Assembly (NCBI RefSeq): GCF_013426895.1 | Contig: NZ_AP023175.1 | Location: 1,922,001 to 1,986,000 of the forward strand | DNA length: 64,000 bases | Direction: 5' to 3' | DNA from: Paraburkholderia largidicola | Lineage (GTDB): Bacteria; Pseudomonadota; Gammaproteobacteria; Burkholderiales; Burkholderiaceae | Shown: positions 51,327-60,763 of the stretch, in pieces | Layout of the letters: every line of letters starts with the position of its first letter | Position numbering within the stretch: position 1 is the stretch's first letter | Made by a program: the position numbers and the translations under genes | Notes under the pieces: generated by a model | What the model saw: the letters and a program-made list of their open reading frames with translations, nothing else | Told to the model about the DNA's origin: nothing | Database searches by the model: none

Positions 51327-52341
51327 TGTGCCTGCGTTTACGTCGGCTCAAGGGATGGGCGCGGGCGCCGCGCGTCCGCGCATCGAGTTCGCGCGTCTGC
51401 GCGATCTCGCGCTGGTACCCGCGCTCGCGTTGCTGATCGTGATCGGCGCCTTCGTCAGCCCGAGCTTTCTGACGAAGGCGAATCTGATCAGCGTGCTGGG
51501 CGCATCGGCGGCATTGGCGCTCGTCGTGCTCGCCGAATCGTTGATCGTGCTGACGGGCAAGTTCGATCTCTCGCTCGAATCGACGGTCGGCATTGCGCCC
51601 GCTGTCGGCGCGATGCTCGTGATGCCCGCGGCTTCGGCGGGTTTCGGGTTCGAATGGCCGGCGGCGGCGGGCCTGCTGGCGATCCTCGTGGTCGGCGCAG
51701 TGATCGGTTTCATCAATGGCTTTCTGGTCGTGCGGCTGCGTTTGAACGCGTTCATCGTCACGCTCGCCATGTTGATCGTGTTGCGCGGCATGCTGGTCGG
51801 CGCGACGAAGGGCGGCACGCTATTCGACATGCCGCCGTCGTTCTTCGAACTCGCGACCACGATCGTGCTCGGCCTGCCTTTGTCGGTATGGCTGGCGGCT
51901 GTGGCATTCGGCATCGCCGCGTTCATGCTGCGCTATCACCGGCTGGGCCGCGCGCTGTATGCGATCGGCGGCAATCCGGAAGCGGCGCGTGCGGCGGGCA
52001 TTCGTGTCGAGCGCATCACGTGGGGCGTGTTCGTGCTCGGCAGCGTCCTCGCTTCGATTGGCGGTCTCGTCGTGACGGGCTATGTCGGCGCGATCAACGC
52101 GAATCAGGGCAACGGCATGATCTTCACCGTGTTCGCGGCGGCTGTGATTGGCGGCATTTCGCTCGATGGCGGCAAGGGCACGATGCTCGGCGCGCTGTCC
52201 GGCGTGCTGCTGCTGGGCGTCGTGCAGAACCTGTTGACGCTCGCACAGGTGCCGTCGTTCTGGATTCAGGCAATCTACGGCGCAATCATTCTCGGCTCGC
52301 TGATGGTGGCGCGCCTCGCCAGCGGCGAAGGACAAAACTGA
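51316..52341 (+). CDS. ABC sugar transporter, permease subunit
   Basis: This 341-residue membrane protein of the BPD_transp_2 (RbsC-like) type has about ten helices. VLAESLIVLTGKFDLSLES, then FINGFLVVRLRLNAFIVTL and IGGNPEAARAAGI, are family signatures; the last contacts the ATPase. ATG 51316 is preceded by AAGGAG nine bases upstream. It forms the importer with the binding protein and ATPase genes directly upstream, and ends one base before the next start codon. Confidence 0.93.
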   Translation: MKNSVPAFTSAQGMGAGAARPRIEFARLRDLALVPALALLIVIGAFVSPSFLTKANLISVLGASAALALVVLAESLIVLTGKFDLSLESTVGIAPAVGAMLVMPAASAGFGFEWPAAAGLLAILVVGAVIGFINGFLVVRLRLNAFIVTLAMLIVLRGMLVGATKGGTLFDMPPSFFELATTIVLGLPLSVWLAAVAFGIAAFMLRYHRLGRALYAIGGNPEAARAAGIRVERITWGVFVLGSVLASIGGLVVTGYVGAINANQGNGMIFTVFAAAVIGGISLDGGKGTMLGALSGVLLLGVVQNLLTLAQVPSFWIQAIYGAIILGSLMVARLASGEGQN

Positions 52342-52342
52342 T

Positions 52343-52651
52343 ATGACCGATCATCGCCTGATTCTGTTGAGTCCCGAAGACAACTGCCTGATCGCTGGCG
52401 CGCGGCTCGAAGCCGGCACGCAGATCGAGATCGAAGGCGAGCACGTGACGCTCGCGAAGACGATCGAACTCGGCCACAAGGTCGCGCGCCGTGCACTGCG
52501 CAGCGAAGAGAAAGTACTGCGCTATGGCGCGGTGATCGGCCACGTGACGACGGATGTCGCGCGTGGCGAGCATCTGCACACGCACAACCTCGAAAGCGAT
52601 TACCTGCCCACTTATACGCACGACGCAGGCCATGCATTCGTCCATCACTGA
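52343..52651 (+). CDS. UxaA-type dehydratase, small (SAF) subunit
   Basis: This 102-residue protein matches the N-terminal SAF domain of altronate/galactarate dehydratases (LLSPEDNCLIAGARLEAG, then YGAVIGHVTTDVARGEHLHTHNL). In many UxaA enzymes this domain is fused to the catalytic part; here it is a separate gene 16 bases before the large subunit. The histidines in GEHLHTHN may bind metal. With the large subunit it is expected to remove water from a sugar acid such as L-fuconate. Confidence 0.85.
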   Translation: MTDHRLILLSPEDNCLIAGARLEAGTQIEIEGEHVTLAKTIELGHKVARRALRSEEKVLRYGAVIGHVTTDVARGEHLHTHNLESDYLPTYTHDAGHAFVHH

Positions 52652-52667
52652 GGCGGGCCAACAGAAC

Positions 52668-53987
52668 ATGACCGACATTTCCGTAGCAAATACCGCGCAA
52701 TCAGCCATGTTGCCCATGCTGCAAGGCTATCTGCGCAGCGATGGACGCAAGGGCATCCGCAACGTGGTCGCCGTCGCCTATCTGGTCGAATGCGCGCATC
52801 ACGTCGCACGCGAGATCGTCGCGCAGTTTCGTCCTTCGTTCGATGCGTTCGACGACGCTTCCGCGGAACAGGAACCGCCTGTTCATCTGATCGGCTTTCC
52901 GGGCTGCTATCCGAACAGCTACGCCGAAAAGATGATGGAGCAGCTGACGACACATCCGAATGTCGGCGCGGTGTTGTTCGTGTCGCTCGGTTGCGAGAGC
53001 ATGAACAAGCATTACCTCGTCGATGTGGTGCGCGCGAGCGGCCGCCCGGTGCACGTGCTGACGATCCAGGAAAAGGGCGGCACGCGCAGCACGATTCAAT
53101 ACGGCGTCGACTGGGTGCTCGAAGCGCGCGGCGAACTCGCGAAGCAGAAGAAAGTGCCGATGGCGCTGTCCGAACTCGTGATCGGCACGATCTGCGGCGG
53201 CTCGGACGGCACGAGCGGCATCACGGCGAATCCCGCCGTGGGCCGCGCGTTCGATCACTTCATCGAGCATGACGCAACGTGCATCTTCGAAGAGACGGGC
53301 GAACTGGTCGGCTGCGAGTTCCATATGAAAAGCCGTGCGGCGCGCGACGATCTCGGCGACGAAATCGTTGCGTGCGTAGCGAAGGCCGCGCGCTACTACT
53401 CGATACTTGGCCACGGCAGCTTTGCTGTCGGCAACGCGGACGGCGGGCTGACGACACAGGAAGAGAAGTCGCTCGGCGCCTATGCGAAGAGCGGCGCGTC
53501 GCCGATCGTCGGCATCGTGAAGCCCGGCGATGTGCCACCCACAGGCGGCCTTTATCTGCTCGACGTCGTGCCGGACGGCGAGCCGCGCTTCGGTTTTCCG
53601 AACATCAGCGACAACGCGGAGATTGCGGAGCTGATCGCGTGCGGCGCGCATGTGATTCTGTTTACGACGGGGCGCGGCTCCGTGGTTGGGTCGGCGATTT
53701 CGCCCGTCATCAAGGTCTGCGCGAATCCGAATACTTACCGCAACCTGTCCGGCGACATGGATGTCGACGCAGGGCGTATCCTTGAAGGCCGCGCGACGCT
53801 CGATGAAGTGGGCCGCGAAGTGTTCGACGTCACGCTCGCCGTTGCGCAGGGGGCGGCGTCGAAATCGGAGTCGCTCGGGCATCAGGAGTTTATCCTTACG
53901 TACAAGACCTTCGAGCCGGTAGGTCCGGCGTGCCTGCCGTCGAATGCGGCGCTGCCGCATCGGGTGGTCAGCGTGGTTGCGCAGTGA
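52668..53987 (+). CDS. UxaA-type sugar-acid dehydratase, large subunit
   Basis: This 439-residue protein matches the catalytic part of altronate/galactarate dehydratase. Visible signatures are GYLRSDGRKGIRNVVAVAY at the start, ICGGSDGTSGITANPAVG in the middle, and LFTTGRGSVVGSAISPVIK later. The family uses a metal to dehydrate aldonic acids. Context suggests L-fuconate to 2-keto-3-deoxy-L-fuconate, a step usually done by an enolase-superfamily enzyme that is absent here. ATG 52668 is preceded by GAGGCGGG. Confidence 0.88.
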   Translation: MTDISVANTAQSAMLPMLQGYLRSDGRKGIRNVVAVAYLVECAHHVAREIVAQFRPSFDAFDDASAEQEPPVHLIGFPGCYPNSYAEKMMEQLTTHPNVGAVLFVSLGCESMNKHYLVDVVRASGRPVHVLTIQEKGGTRSTIQYGVDWVLEARGELAKQKKVPMALSELVIGTICGGSDGTSGITANPAVGRAFDHFIEHDATCIFEETGELVGCEFHMKSRAARDDLGDEIVACVAKAARYYSILGHGSFAVGNADGGLTTQEEKSLGAYAKSGASPIVGIVKPGDVPPTGGLYLLDVVPDGEPRFGFPNISDNAEIAELIACGAHVILFTTGRGSVVGSAISPVIKVCANPNTYRNLSGDMDVDAGRILEGRATLDEVGREVFDVTLAVAQGAASKSESLGHQEFILTYKTFEPVGPACLPSNAALPHRVVSVVAQ

Positions 53988-54028
53988 GCGTTGGGTTGAA
54001 CGTAAAACACAACATGGAGAGCGAGACG

Positions 54029-55069
54029 ATGACGGACGCGGCGGGTTCAAACGTGCGCAAGCGGCGCAGCATCGGCGGACGCGCGCTCGAAGTCACGGGT
54101 CTGGGGCTGGGCACTGCGCCGCTTGGCGGACTGTATCGCGACCTGACGGATGAAGAAGCTTTCGGCGCGGTTCAGGCCGCGTGGGACGCGGGTGTGCGCT
54201 TCTTCGACACCGCGCCGCACTATGGACACACGAAGGCCGAGCATCGCCTGGGCGACGCGCTGCGGCGCTATCCGCGCAATGAGTTCGTGCTGTCGACGAA
54301 GGTTGGCCGTCACTTCGTGCCGCGCAAGAATCCGTATGACGGCAGCGAGGGCTGGCAAAACCCGCTGCCCTTCGAAGCGATCTACGACTACACGCACGAC
54401 GGTATTCTGCGTTCGTTCGAAGACAGCCAGCAGCGCATGGGTATCGTCGATATCGACATTCTGCTCGTGCACGATATCGGCGTCGTCACGCATGGCGAGC
54501 GCAACGCGCACTACTGGCAGCAACTCACGCAGGGCGGCGGCTTCCGCGCGCTCGACCATCTGCGTTCGCAAGGCGTCGTGAAAGCGGTCGGTCTCGGCGT
54601 CAACGAAGGCGCGGCGATCCTCGATGCGATGCGCGACTTCGATATCGATTGTGCGTTGCTCGCAGGCCGCTACACGCTGCTCGAACAGGCGACGCTCGAC
54701 GACCTGCTGCCCGAATGCGAAAAGCGCAACGTCAGCATTCTGTTGGGCGGCGCGTTCAATTCGGGGATACTCGCACGCGGCGTCGAAGGCGATCTGAAGT
54801 TCAACTATGGCGAGGCGCCGAAAGAAGTGATCGAGCGCGTCGCGCGTCTGGAAGCCGTGTGCAAGGTTCACGGCGTGCCACTGGCTGCCGCCGCGTTGCA
54901 GTTTCCGTATGCGCATCCTGCCGTCGCCACCGTGCTGACGGGCGCCCGCAACGCGGGCGAACTGCGCGAGAATGTGGCTTCGTTCGACAAGCCGATTCCC
55001 GCTGAACTCTGGCAGGCGCTGCGCGACAAAGGGTTGCTCGATCCACGCGCGCCCGTGCCGAAGGACTAG
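54029..55069 (+). CDS. Aldo/keto-reductase aldose 1-dehydrogenase (L-fucose dehydrogenase type)
   Basis: This 346-residue enzyme belongs to the AKR group of D-threo-aldose 1-dehydrogenase and L-galactose dehydrogenase, which oxidise L-fucose, L-galactose or D-arabinose to lactones. The tetrad is seen in FFDTAPHYGHTKAEHRLG (Asp, Tyr), LSTKVGRHF (Lys) and LLVHDIG (His). LGLGTAPLGGLYRDL is the usual N-terminal strand. I chose ATG 54029, because GGAG lies nine bases upstream; the ATG at 54014 lacks a site. It is the first chemical step of the proposed route. Confidence 0.88.
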   Translation: MTDAAGSNVRKRRSIGGRALEVTGLGLGTAPLGGLYRDLTDEEAFGAVQAAWDAGVRFFDTAPHYGHTKAEHRLGDALRRYPRNEFVLSTKVGRHFVPRKNPYDGSEGWQNPLPFEAIYDYTHDGILRSFEDSQQRMGIVDIDILLVHDIGVVTHGERNAHYWQQLTQGGGFRALDHLRSQGVVKAVGLGVNEGAAILDAMRDFDIDCALLAGRYTLLEQATLDDLLPECEKRNVSILLGGAFNSGILARGVEGDLKFNYGEAPKEVIERVARLEAVCKVHGVPLAAAALQFPYAHPAVATVLTGARNAGELRENVASFDKPIPAELWQALRDKGLLDPRAPVPKD

Positions 55070-55084
55070 CGGTTCGACCACATC

Positions 55085-55915
55085 ATGCAAATCGACGCAC
55101 ACCAGCATTACTGGAACCCCGAGCGCGGCGACTACGGCTGGCTGACGCCCGATCTCGCGCCGCTTTATCGCACGTTCGGTCCTGACGATCTCGCGCCGCT
55201 GCGCGAACGCGCGGGCGTGTCGCGCACGGTCGTCGTGCAGGCCGCGCCGACCGTCGATGAGACGCGTTATCTGCTCGATCTTGCGCGCGATGAAGCGTCG
55301 ATTGCGGGCGTTGTCGGCTGGGTGCCGATGCTCGATGCCGACGCGCCCGCATTGATCGCCGAACTCGCGCGCGATCCGAAATTCAAGGGCGTGCGACCGA
55401 TGCTGCAAGACCTGCCCGACGACAACTGGATTGCCAACCCCGCGCTAAAACCCGCCGTCGATGCGTTGATCGCCCACGACCTCGCGTTCGACGCATTGAT
55501 CTTCACGCGTCACGTCGATGCATTGGAAACGTTCATCCAGCGCTTTCCGCAACTGCGCGTCGTGATCGATCACGGCGCGAAGCCGCCGATCCGCGACGGC
55601 AGCGCGGGCTGGCATGCATGGGCCGAGGGCATTACGCGGTTCGCGCAATTTCCGCATGTGCATTGCAAGCTGTCCGGCCTCGCGACGGAAGCCGCGCAAG
55701 GCTGGACGGAAGCGACGCTACGTCCATACGTCGATCATCTGCTTGGCGCGTTCGGGCCGAAACGCCTGATGTGGGGCAGTGACTGGCCGGTGCTGAACCT
55801 GAACGGCGACTACCTGCTGTGGCATTCGATTGCGACGGAGTTGCTCGCGTCGATATCCGATGCCGAACGCGATGCGGTGTTCGGCGCCAATGCGGCAGCG
55901 TTCTACCGGCTGTGA
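55085..55915 (+). CDS. Amidohydrolase-superfamily sugar lactonase (cog3618)
   Basis: This 276-residue protein has the metal-binding start DAHQHYWNP and the C-terminal LMWGSDWPVLNLNGDY of cog3618 amidohydrolases. L-fucono-1,5-lactonase from Burkholderia multivorans belongs to this group, as I recall from published work. It would open the lactone made by the upstream aldose dehydrogenase, giving the aldonic acid. It starts 15 bases after the dehydrogenase stop. The length is normal. Confidence 0.88.
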   Translation: MQIDAHQHYWNPERGDYGWLTPDLAPLYRTFGPDDLAPLRERAGVSRTVVVQAAPTVDETRYLLDLARDEASIAGVVGWVPMLDADAPALIAELARDPKFKGVRPMLQDLPDDNWIANPALKPAVDALIAHDLAFDALIFTRHVDALETFIQRFPQLRVVIDHGAKPPIRDGSAGWHAWAEGITRFAQFPHVHCKLSGLATEAAQGWTEATLRPYVDHLLGAFGPKRLMWGSDWPVLNLNGDYLLWHSIATELLASISDAERDAVFGANAAAFYRL

Positions 55916-56003
55916 CGGTTCAACGGGAATTTCACATTCGTGCCGGTGAGCAGCCGTTGCAATACCCGGTATGACTCAAACGCCAATCCAACGGGAGCCT
56001 TAA

Positions 56004-56747
56004 ATGGTACAAAGACTGGCCGGCAAGACGGCCTTGATCACAGCAGCGGGACAGGGTATCGGACTTGCGACGGCCGAGCTTTTCGCGCGTGAAGGCGCGC
56101 GCGTCATCGCCACCGATATCCGCATCGACGCGCTCAAGGACAAGCCCGTCGAAGCGCGCCAGCTCGATGTGCTAGATGGCGCGGCAATCAAGGCGCTTGC
56201 GCAGGAACTCGGTCCCATCGATGTGCTGTTCAATTGCGCGGGCTACGTGCACGCAGGCTCGATTCTCGAAGCGAGCGAAGAAGACTGGGACTTCGCCTTC
56301 GATCTGAACGCGAAGGCGATGTACCGGATGATCCGCGCGTTTTTGCCGGCGATGCTGGAGAAGGGCGGCGGATCGATCATCAACATGTCGTCGGCGGCGT
56401 CGAGCATCAAGGGCGTGCCGAACCGCTTCGTGTATGGCGCATCGAAAGCGGCCGTCATCGGTCTGACCAAGGCCATCGCGGCGGATTTCGTGACGCGCGG
56501 TGTACGCTGTAACGCGATCTGCCCGGGCACGGTACACTCGCCTTCGCTCGAGCAACGGATCGCCGAGCAGGCGAAGGCGCAGGGCGCGACAGTCGAAGCG
56601 GTGCACGCCGCGTTCGTCGCGCGTCAGCCGATGGGGCGTGTCGGCAAGCCGGAGGAGATTGCGGCGCTGGCGTTGTATCTGGCGTCGGACGAATCGGGGT
56701 TCACGACGGGCCAGGCGCATGTGATCGACGGCGGCTGGTCGAACTGA
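56004..56747 (+). CDS. SDR-family 2-keto-3-deoxy sugar-acid dehydrogenase
   Basis: This 247-residue short-chain dehydrogenase has the NAD-binding TAAGQGIGLATAELFA, NCAGYVHAGS, the catalytic Ser in NMSSAASS and YGASKAA with Tyr and Lys. In this operon it most likely oxidises 2-keto-3-deoxy-L-fuconate to the 2,4-diketo acid. The C-terminal GRVGKPEEIAALALYL and DGGWSN are standard. A GGGAG lies eight bases before ATG 56004. Confidence 0.92.
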   Translation: MVQRLAGKTALITAAGQGIGLATAELFAREGARVIATDIRIDALKDKPVEARQLDVLDGAAIKALAQELGPIDVLFNCAGYVHAGSILEASEEDWDFAFDLNAKAMYRMIRAFLPAMLEKGGGSIINMSSAASSIKGVPNRFVYGASKAAVIGLTKAIAADFVTRGVRCNAICPGTVHSPSLEQRIAEQAKAQGATVEAVHAAFVARQPMGRVGKPEEIAALALYLASDESGFTTGQAHVIDGGWSN

Positions 56748-56821
56748 GCCACGCAGCGCGAGCGTGAAGCGCTGAACACGTTTATGAACCACGGAATCAC
56801 TGAACAGAGGAAACTGCAGCG

Positions 56822-57670
56822 ATGAAACTGCTTCGTTATGGACCGAAGGGCCAGGAAAAGCCGGGCTTGCTGGATGCGCAAGGCAAGATTCGCGATCTGT
56901 CGAAAGTGGTCGGCGACATCGACGGCAGCACGTTGACGGATGCTTCGCTTGCGAAACTGCGTGCGATCGATCCGGCGTCGCTGCCGGTTGTCGAAGGCAA
57001 TCCGCGCATCGGGCCGTGTGTGGGCAAGATCGGCAAGTTCGTGTGTATTGGGCTGAATTATGCGGACCACGCTGCCGAGTCGAATCTGCCCGTGCCGAGC
57101 GAGCCGGTTGTTTTCAACAAGTGGACGAGCGCGATCGTCGGGCCGAACGACGGGATTGAAATTCCGCGTGGCTCGAAGAAGACCGACTGGGAAGTGGAAC
57201 TGGGCGTCGTGATCGGCAAGGAAGCGAAGTATGTCGACGAAGCGAATGCGCTCGACTATGTGGCGGGTTATTGCGTGATCAATGACGTGTCCGAGCGTGA
57301 GTGGCAGATCGAGCGCGCTGGGCAATGGGACAAGGGCAAGGGGTTCGATACGTTTGGGCCGATCGGGCCGTGGGTCGTCACGCGTGATGAGGTTGCGGAT
57401 CCGCAGAATCTGAAGCTGTGGCTCGAGGTGGATGGGCACCGGTATCAGAACGGCAGCACGAAGACCATGGTGTTTGGTGTCGCGAAGCTTGTTTCTTATT
57501 TGTCGCAGTGTATGAGCTTGCAGCCCGGGGATGTGATTTCTACTGGCACGCCGCCAGGAGTGGGGATGGGCGTGAAGCCCGAGGCTGTTTATTTGAAGCC
57601 GGGGCAGACTGTGAAGCTCGGGATTGAAGGGCTCGGGGAGCAGGAGCAGAGGACATACGCGGCGGAGTGA
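56822..57670 (+). CDS. FAH-family 2,4-diketo-3-deoxy sugar-acid hydrolase
   Basis: This 282-residue protein belongs to the fumarylacetoacetate hydrolase family. Metal ligands are expected in DWEVELGVVIGKEA and CVINDVSEREW, and GDVISTGTPPGVGMG closes the active site. Members beside fucose or rhamnose genes cleave 2,4-diketo-3-deoxy acids to pyruvate plus a hydroxy acid, here probably L-lactate (glycolate if the substrate is D-arabinose). It is the last gene of the operon. Its TGA is followed at once by seven T bases and then the outer repeat of copy B. Confidence 0.9.
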   Translation: MKLLRYGPKGQEKPGLLDAQGKIRDLSKVVGDIDGSTLTDASLAKLRAIDPASLPVVEGNPRIGPCVGKIGKFVCIGLNYADHAAESNLPVPSEPVVFNKWTSAIVGPNDGIEIPRGSKKTDWEVELGVVIGKEAKYVDEANALDYVAGYCVINDVSEREWQIERAGQWDKGKGFDTFGPIGPWVVTRDEVADPQNLKLWLEVDGHRYQNGSTKTMVFGVAKLVSYLSQCMSLQPGDVISTGTPPGVGMGVKPEAVYLKPGQTVKLGIEGLGEQEQRTYAAE

Positions 57671-57677
57671 TTTTTTT

Positions 57678-58440
57678 GTCTGCGACGCTGGTGGGGTGGT
57701 TTTGTTTTTGGGGTTTTCGCTGGCATCCGCGTGATGTTATTGGTTCGCAAGCGTTGCCCCTGTGCGGGGCGGCACCTACTTTTCTTTGCCGCCGCAAAGA
57801 AAAGTAGGCAAAAGAAAGCGGCTCACACCGCCAGTGCTTGTGTTTGCCTGAGGGCCCCCACAGGTTCTTACACTTCACACGGCAACTACGTGACCCACGT
57901 TCGTTGCCAGCGCGCTTGCGGTGCGCCTCACCCGCTTCACACTCTCGCACTACTGCATGCCGTGCCAGACAGTCCCCCGCCGCCCAAGCGGCAAACTGTG
58001 TGTCGGCCCCTTGTGCTGCACACGCCTCACTTCGGCCCCATAGCACGCGCATACCTCCATGTAAGAGCGCCAACTTATACGACGCGACCACCTGCACACA
58101 GTTTGCCACCTGGGCGGCGCAAACCATTCGCTGCCGCTGGCCGAGGTATGGGTATTCGAAGCGGGTGAGGCGTTGATTCGAAGCGTTGGCAACGAGCATC
58201 AATGAGAGCACTGCCGTGTGAAGGGTGGGGACGTTGGGGGCCCGTGGATAAGAATACGTGCTGGCGGTGTTAGCCGCTTTCTTTTGCCTACTTTTCTTTG
58301 CGGCGGCAAAGAAAAGTAGGTGCCGCCCCGCACAGGGGCAACGCTTGCAAACCAGAAGCAAAACGCGGATGCCAGCGCAAAGTCCAAAACACCAAACAAA
58401 AACCAACAAAAAAGCAAAACCCCCGACCAGCGTCGCAGAC
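57678..58440. repeat. Full extent of repeat copy B with outermost inverted ends
   Basis: GTCTGCGACGCTGGT (57678-57692) and its complement (58426-58440) are the outermost 15-bp pair. The block begins eight bases after the FAH stop and ends 11 bases before the thioesterase stop, with a T7 run on the left and an A9 run on the right. It therefore fills the gap between two convergent genes. Confidence 0.85.
57756..58339. repeat. 584-bp palindromic element, copy B
   Basis: Same length and orientation as copy C, with about 36 substitutions and no insertion or deletion by eye (about 94% identity). End repeats are 57756-57834 and 58261-58339, with one mismatch between them. Some differences improve internal pairing: CTTCACACGGCA here fully matches TGCCGTGTGAAG on the other arm, while copies A and C have one mismatch there. 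Confidence 0.93.
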
Positions 58441-58450
58441 GAAAAAAAAA

Positions 58451-58909
58451 TCACTCCCGCATATGCCGATCCCCATCATACGGAGCGCCAGCCTCCGTCC
58501 CATCCCCGATTCGGTTGATCGTCCCCTGCGCGACAGCGACGAGCCTTTCCTTATCCCCATCGGTGACGAACACACTGCACTGGCAGGTGGCCTGCTGCCG
58601 CCCCACATACACCACTTCCGCCCGCGCCATCAGCACACCCGTCATCGCGGGCCGCAGATAGTTGATCTTGTACTCACCCGTCACAACCCGAGGCCCAAGC
58701 GCCAGCGCGCCGGCAAAAGTCAGCGCGTTATCGACGAGATAACTGATCACGCCGCCGTGCACGAAACCATGCTGTTGCCGCAACTCGTCGCGTATCGGCA
58801 GACACAACGTCAGCTCGTTCGCGCCGACATACATCAGCTCGGTGCCGAGCAGCACGCTGAATGGCTGGGCGTGCAGTGCGCCACGCGCCCGATCGAGTAG
58901 ATCTGTCAT
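58451..58909 (-). CDS. PaaI-type hotdog thioesterase
   Basis: This 152-residue protein has the hotdog fold used by acyl-CoA thioesterases. The active-site segment QHGFVHGGVISYLVDNA carries the family HGG and the helix start. INYLRPA then a long strand and FVTDGDKERLVAVAQG complete the fold. It may hydrolyse aryl- or acyl-CoA esters; no substrate is evident. ATG 58909 has AAGGAAC eight bases upstream, better than ATG 58927. Its stop abuts repeat copy B. Confidence 0.88.
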   Translation of the reverse strand: MTDLLDRARGALHAQPFSVLLGTELMYVGANELTLCLPIRDELRQQHGFVHGGVISYLVDNALTFAGALALGPRVVTGEYKINYLRPAMTGVLMARAEVVYVGRQQATCQCSVFVTDGDKERLVAVAQGTINRIGDGTEAGAPYDGDRHMRE

Positions 58910-59149
58910 CGTCGTTCCTTCGGGCATAACCCGCGTAGCGATGTCCCAACTCTAGGAAGCGCGAATGCAGCGCGTCAAGGTAATTCGATGAATTGCGCGG
59001 CAATTATTGTGTAAATCGACGTAAACGCGGCGCGTAAGCTTCCGAAATACTCACGCACGAGGAAATTTGCCGAGAGCACTCAAGGCATCGCCTGACATTG
59101 CCGTAAACCCGGATGCACTCCCGTCCTTCTCAGCAATTCAGGTGTTTCG
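58910..59149. other. Divergent promoter region of the thioesterase and chemoreceptor genes
   Basis: This 240-base gap includes a partial sigma-28-like promoter (listed separately) for the receptor gene. No gene or other structure is seen. Confidence 0.4.
59022..59048 (+). promoter_or_regulatory. Possible sigma-28 promoter of the second chemoreceptor
   Basis: TAAA, exactly 15 bases, then TCCGAAAT; five of eight -10 positions match GCCGATAA, including the CCGA core. The predicted start would lie about 95 bases before ATG 59150. The match alone is weak; the target gene makes it plausible. Confidence 0.4.
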
Positions 59150-60763
59150 ATGTTCAGCAAGATCAAAGTCGCTTCAGGCTTGTTATGCGTTCTGGCCGCT
59201 TTCTGTATTTTCCAGCTGGTGACGGAGGGGCTCGGTTTCTGGTCGATGACCCGTACGCACGACGACGTCAACGATCTCGCCAACGTCGCGCTGCATCAGG
59301 TGAATGCCGTCAATGAGACGACCCAGCATCTGATGGACGCGCGCATCAACCTGTCGCGCGCCGGCACGCGGATGGTGCGCGGCGGCGCGGAGCCGACCGA
59401 GATCGTTCAGCACGCGCGCGAGCAACTGGCCGCCGCGGACCGCTCGTTCACGGTTTTCATGAACGCCCCCAAACTCAACGACGAAAACAACGCGCGCGCC
59501 GCCGCGCTCAATGAGAAGTACCAGAAGATCCACACCGCGCTCGGCGAACTCGCGCAATATCTCGACGCGGGCAACATTCAGGCGTTCCTCGACCAGCCGA
59601 CCCAAGGCATGCAGGACGCGTATCTGACCGAGTTGCACAACTTCACGCAATTCGGCGACGCGACGGGCCGCGCATCGATGGATTCGATCGACGAACGTCA
59701 GATGCTGTTCCGCTCGGTTGGTCTGGTGATTCTCGCGTTGCTGCTGGCCGGCACGGTGGGCGTATACGTGGCGCTGCGGCGCGGCGTCGTGGGTCCGCTG
59801 GAAGAAGCGGGCCGGCACTTCGAGCGCATCGCGCAAGGCCGCCTGAACCAGCCGATCGAAGCGCGCGGCACGAACGAAATCGGCCGTCTGTTTTCGGGTC
59901 TGTCGGTGATGCAGGCGAGCGTCGCGCGCACGGTGAAGACCGTGCGTGAAGCCGCCGATTCGATCTACATCGGCGCCGACGAAATCGCCACGGGCAATGC
60001 CGATCTGTCGGCGCGCACGGAGAATCAGGCTGCGTCGCTCGAAGAGACGGCGTCGAGCATGGAGGAACTGACGGCGACGGTGCGCCAGAACGCCGATCAT
60101 GCGCGTGAAGCGAATGCGCTCGCGGAGACCGCACTCGATGCGACCTCGCATGGCAGCAATGTCGTCAATCAGGTCGTCACGAAGATGCACGGCATCGCGC
60201 AAAGCTCGGATCGTATTGCGGAGATCATCACGGTGATCGACGGGATCGCGTTCCAGACCAACATTCTCGCGTTGAACGCGGCCGTCGAGGCGGCGCGCGC
60301 GGGCGAGCAGGGGCGCGGTTTTGCCGTCGTCGCGGGGGAAGTGCGCGGTCTTGCGCAGCGCAGTGCGCAGTCGGCGAAGGAAATCAAGGAGCTGATCAGC
60401 GAGTCGGTCGCGGAGATTCAGGGTGGCTCGGAGTTGGTCGAGCGCGCGGGCGAAGCGATGCGCAACGTGTCGGATTCGATCTCGCGTGTCACGCAGATGA
60501 TGGCTGAGATCAGCGCTTCGTCGCTGGAGCAGAGCACGGGTATCGAGCAGGTCAATCAGGCTGTCGTGCAGATGGATGAGATGACGCAGCAGAACGCGGC
60601 GCTCGTGGAGGAGGCTGCGGCTGCGGCTTCGTCGTTGCATCAGCAGACGCGGCAGATGAAGGATGCCGTGGCGGCGTTTGAGATTTCTGATGTGGTTTTG
60701 AATTCGCACCGCATGCGGGAGGGGATGGTGGCGCCGATGCTCGGCGGGCATGCTGTTGCGTGA
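59150..60763 (+). CDS. Methyl-accepting chemotaxis protein, Tar/Tsr type
   Basis: This 537-residue receptor has an N-terminal membrane helix ([17 protein letters not shown]), a periplasmic four-helix ligand domain (about 35-185), a second helix (about 190-212), a HAMP domain and a cytoplasmic signalling domain. The tip [25 protein letters not shown] is conserved, and two methylation-helix regions are visible. The C-terminal tail lacks an NWETF-like pentapeptide. The ligand is unknown; the adjacent sugar operon makes a sugar or sugar acid a mild possibility. It converges with the epimerase gene across repeat copy C. Confidence 0.92.
   Translation: MFSKIKVASGLLCVLAAFCIFQLVTEGLGFWSMTRTHDDVNDLANVALHQVNAVNETTQHLMDARINLSRAGTRMVRGGAEPTEIVQHAREQLAAADRSFTVFMNAPKLNDENNARAAALNEKYQKIHTALGELAQYLDAGNIQAFLDQPTQGMQDAYLTELHNFTQFGDATGRASMDSIDERQMLFRSVGLVILALLLAGTVGVYVALRRGVVGPLEEAGRHFERIAQGRLNQPIEARGTNEIGRLFSGLSVMQASVARTVKTVREAADSIYIGADEIATGNADLSARTENQAASLEETASSMEELTATVRQNADHAREANALAETALDATSHGSNVVNQVVTKMHGIAQSSDRIAEIITVIDGIAFQTNILALNAAVEAARAGEQGRGFAVVAGEVRGLAQRSAQSAKEIKELISESVAEIQGGSELVERAGEAMRNVSDSISRVTQMMAEISASSLEQSTGIEQVNQAVVQMDEMTQQNAALVEEAAAAASSLHQQTRQMKDAVAAFEISDVVLNSHRMREGMVAPMLGGHAVA

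Noticed and set aside
57731-58608. Open frames of 80-300 codons across copy B, including one overlapping the FAH gene
   Set aside because: Same repeat-derived sequence; the FAH and thioesterase genes on either side are clear and leave no room for another gene.
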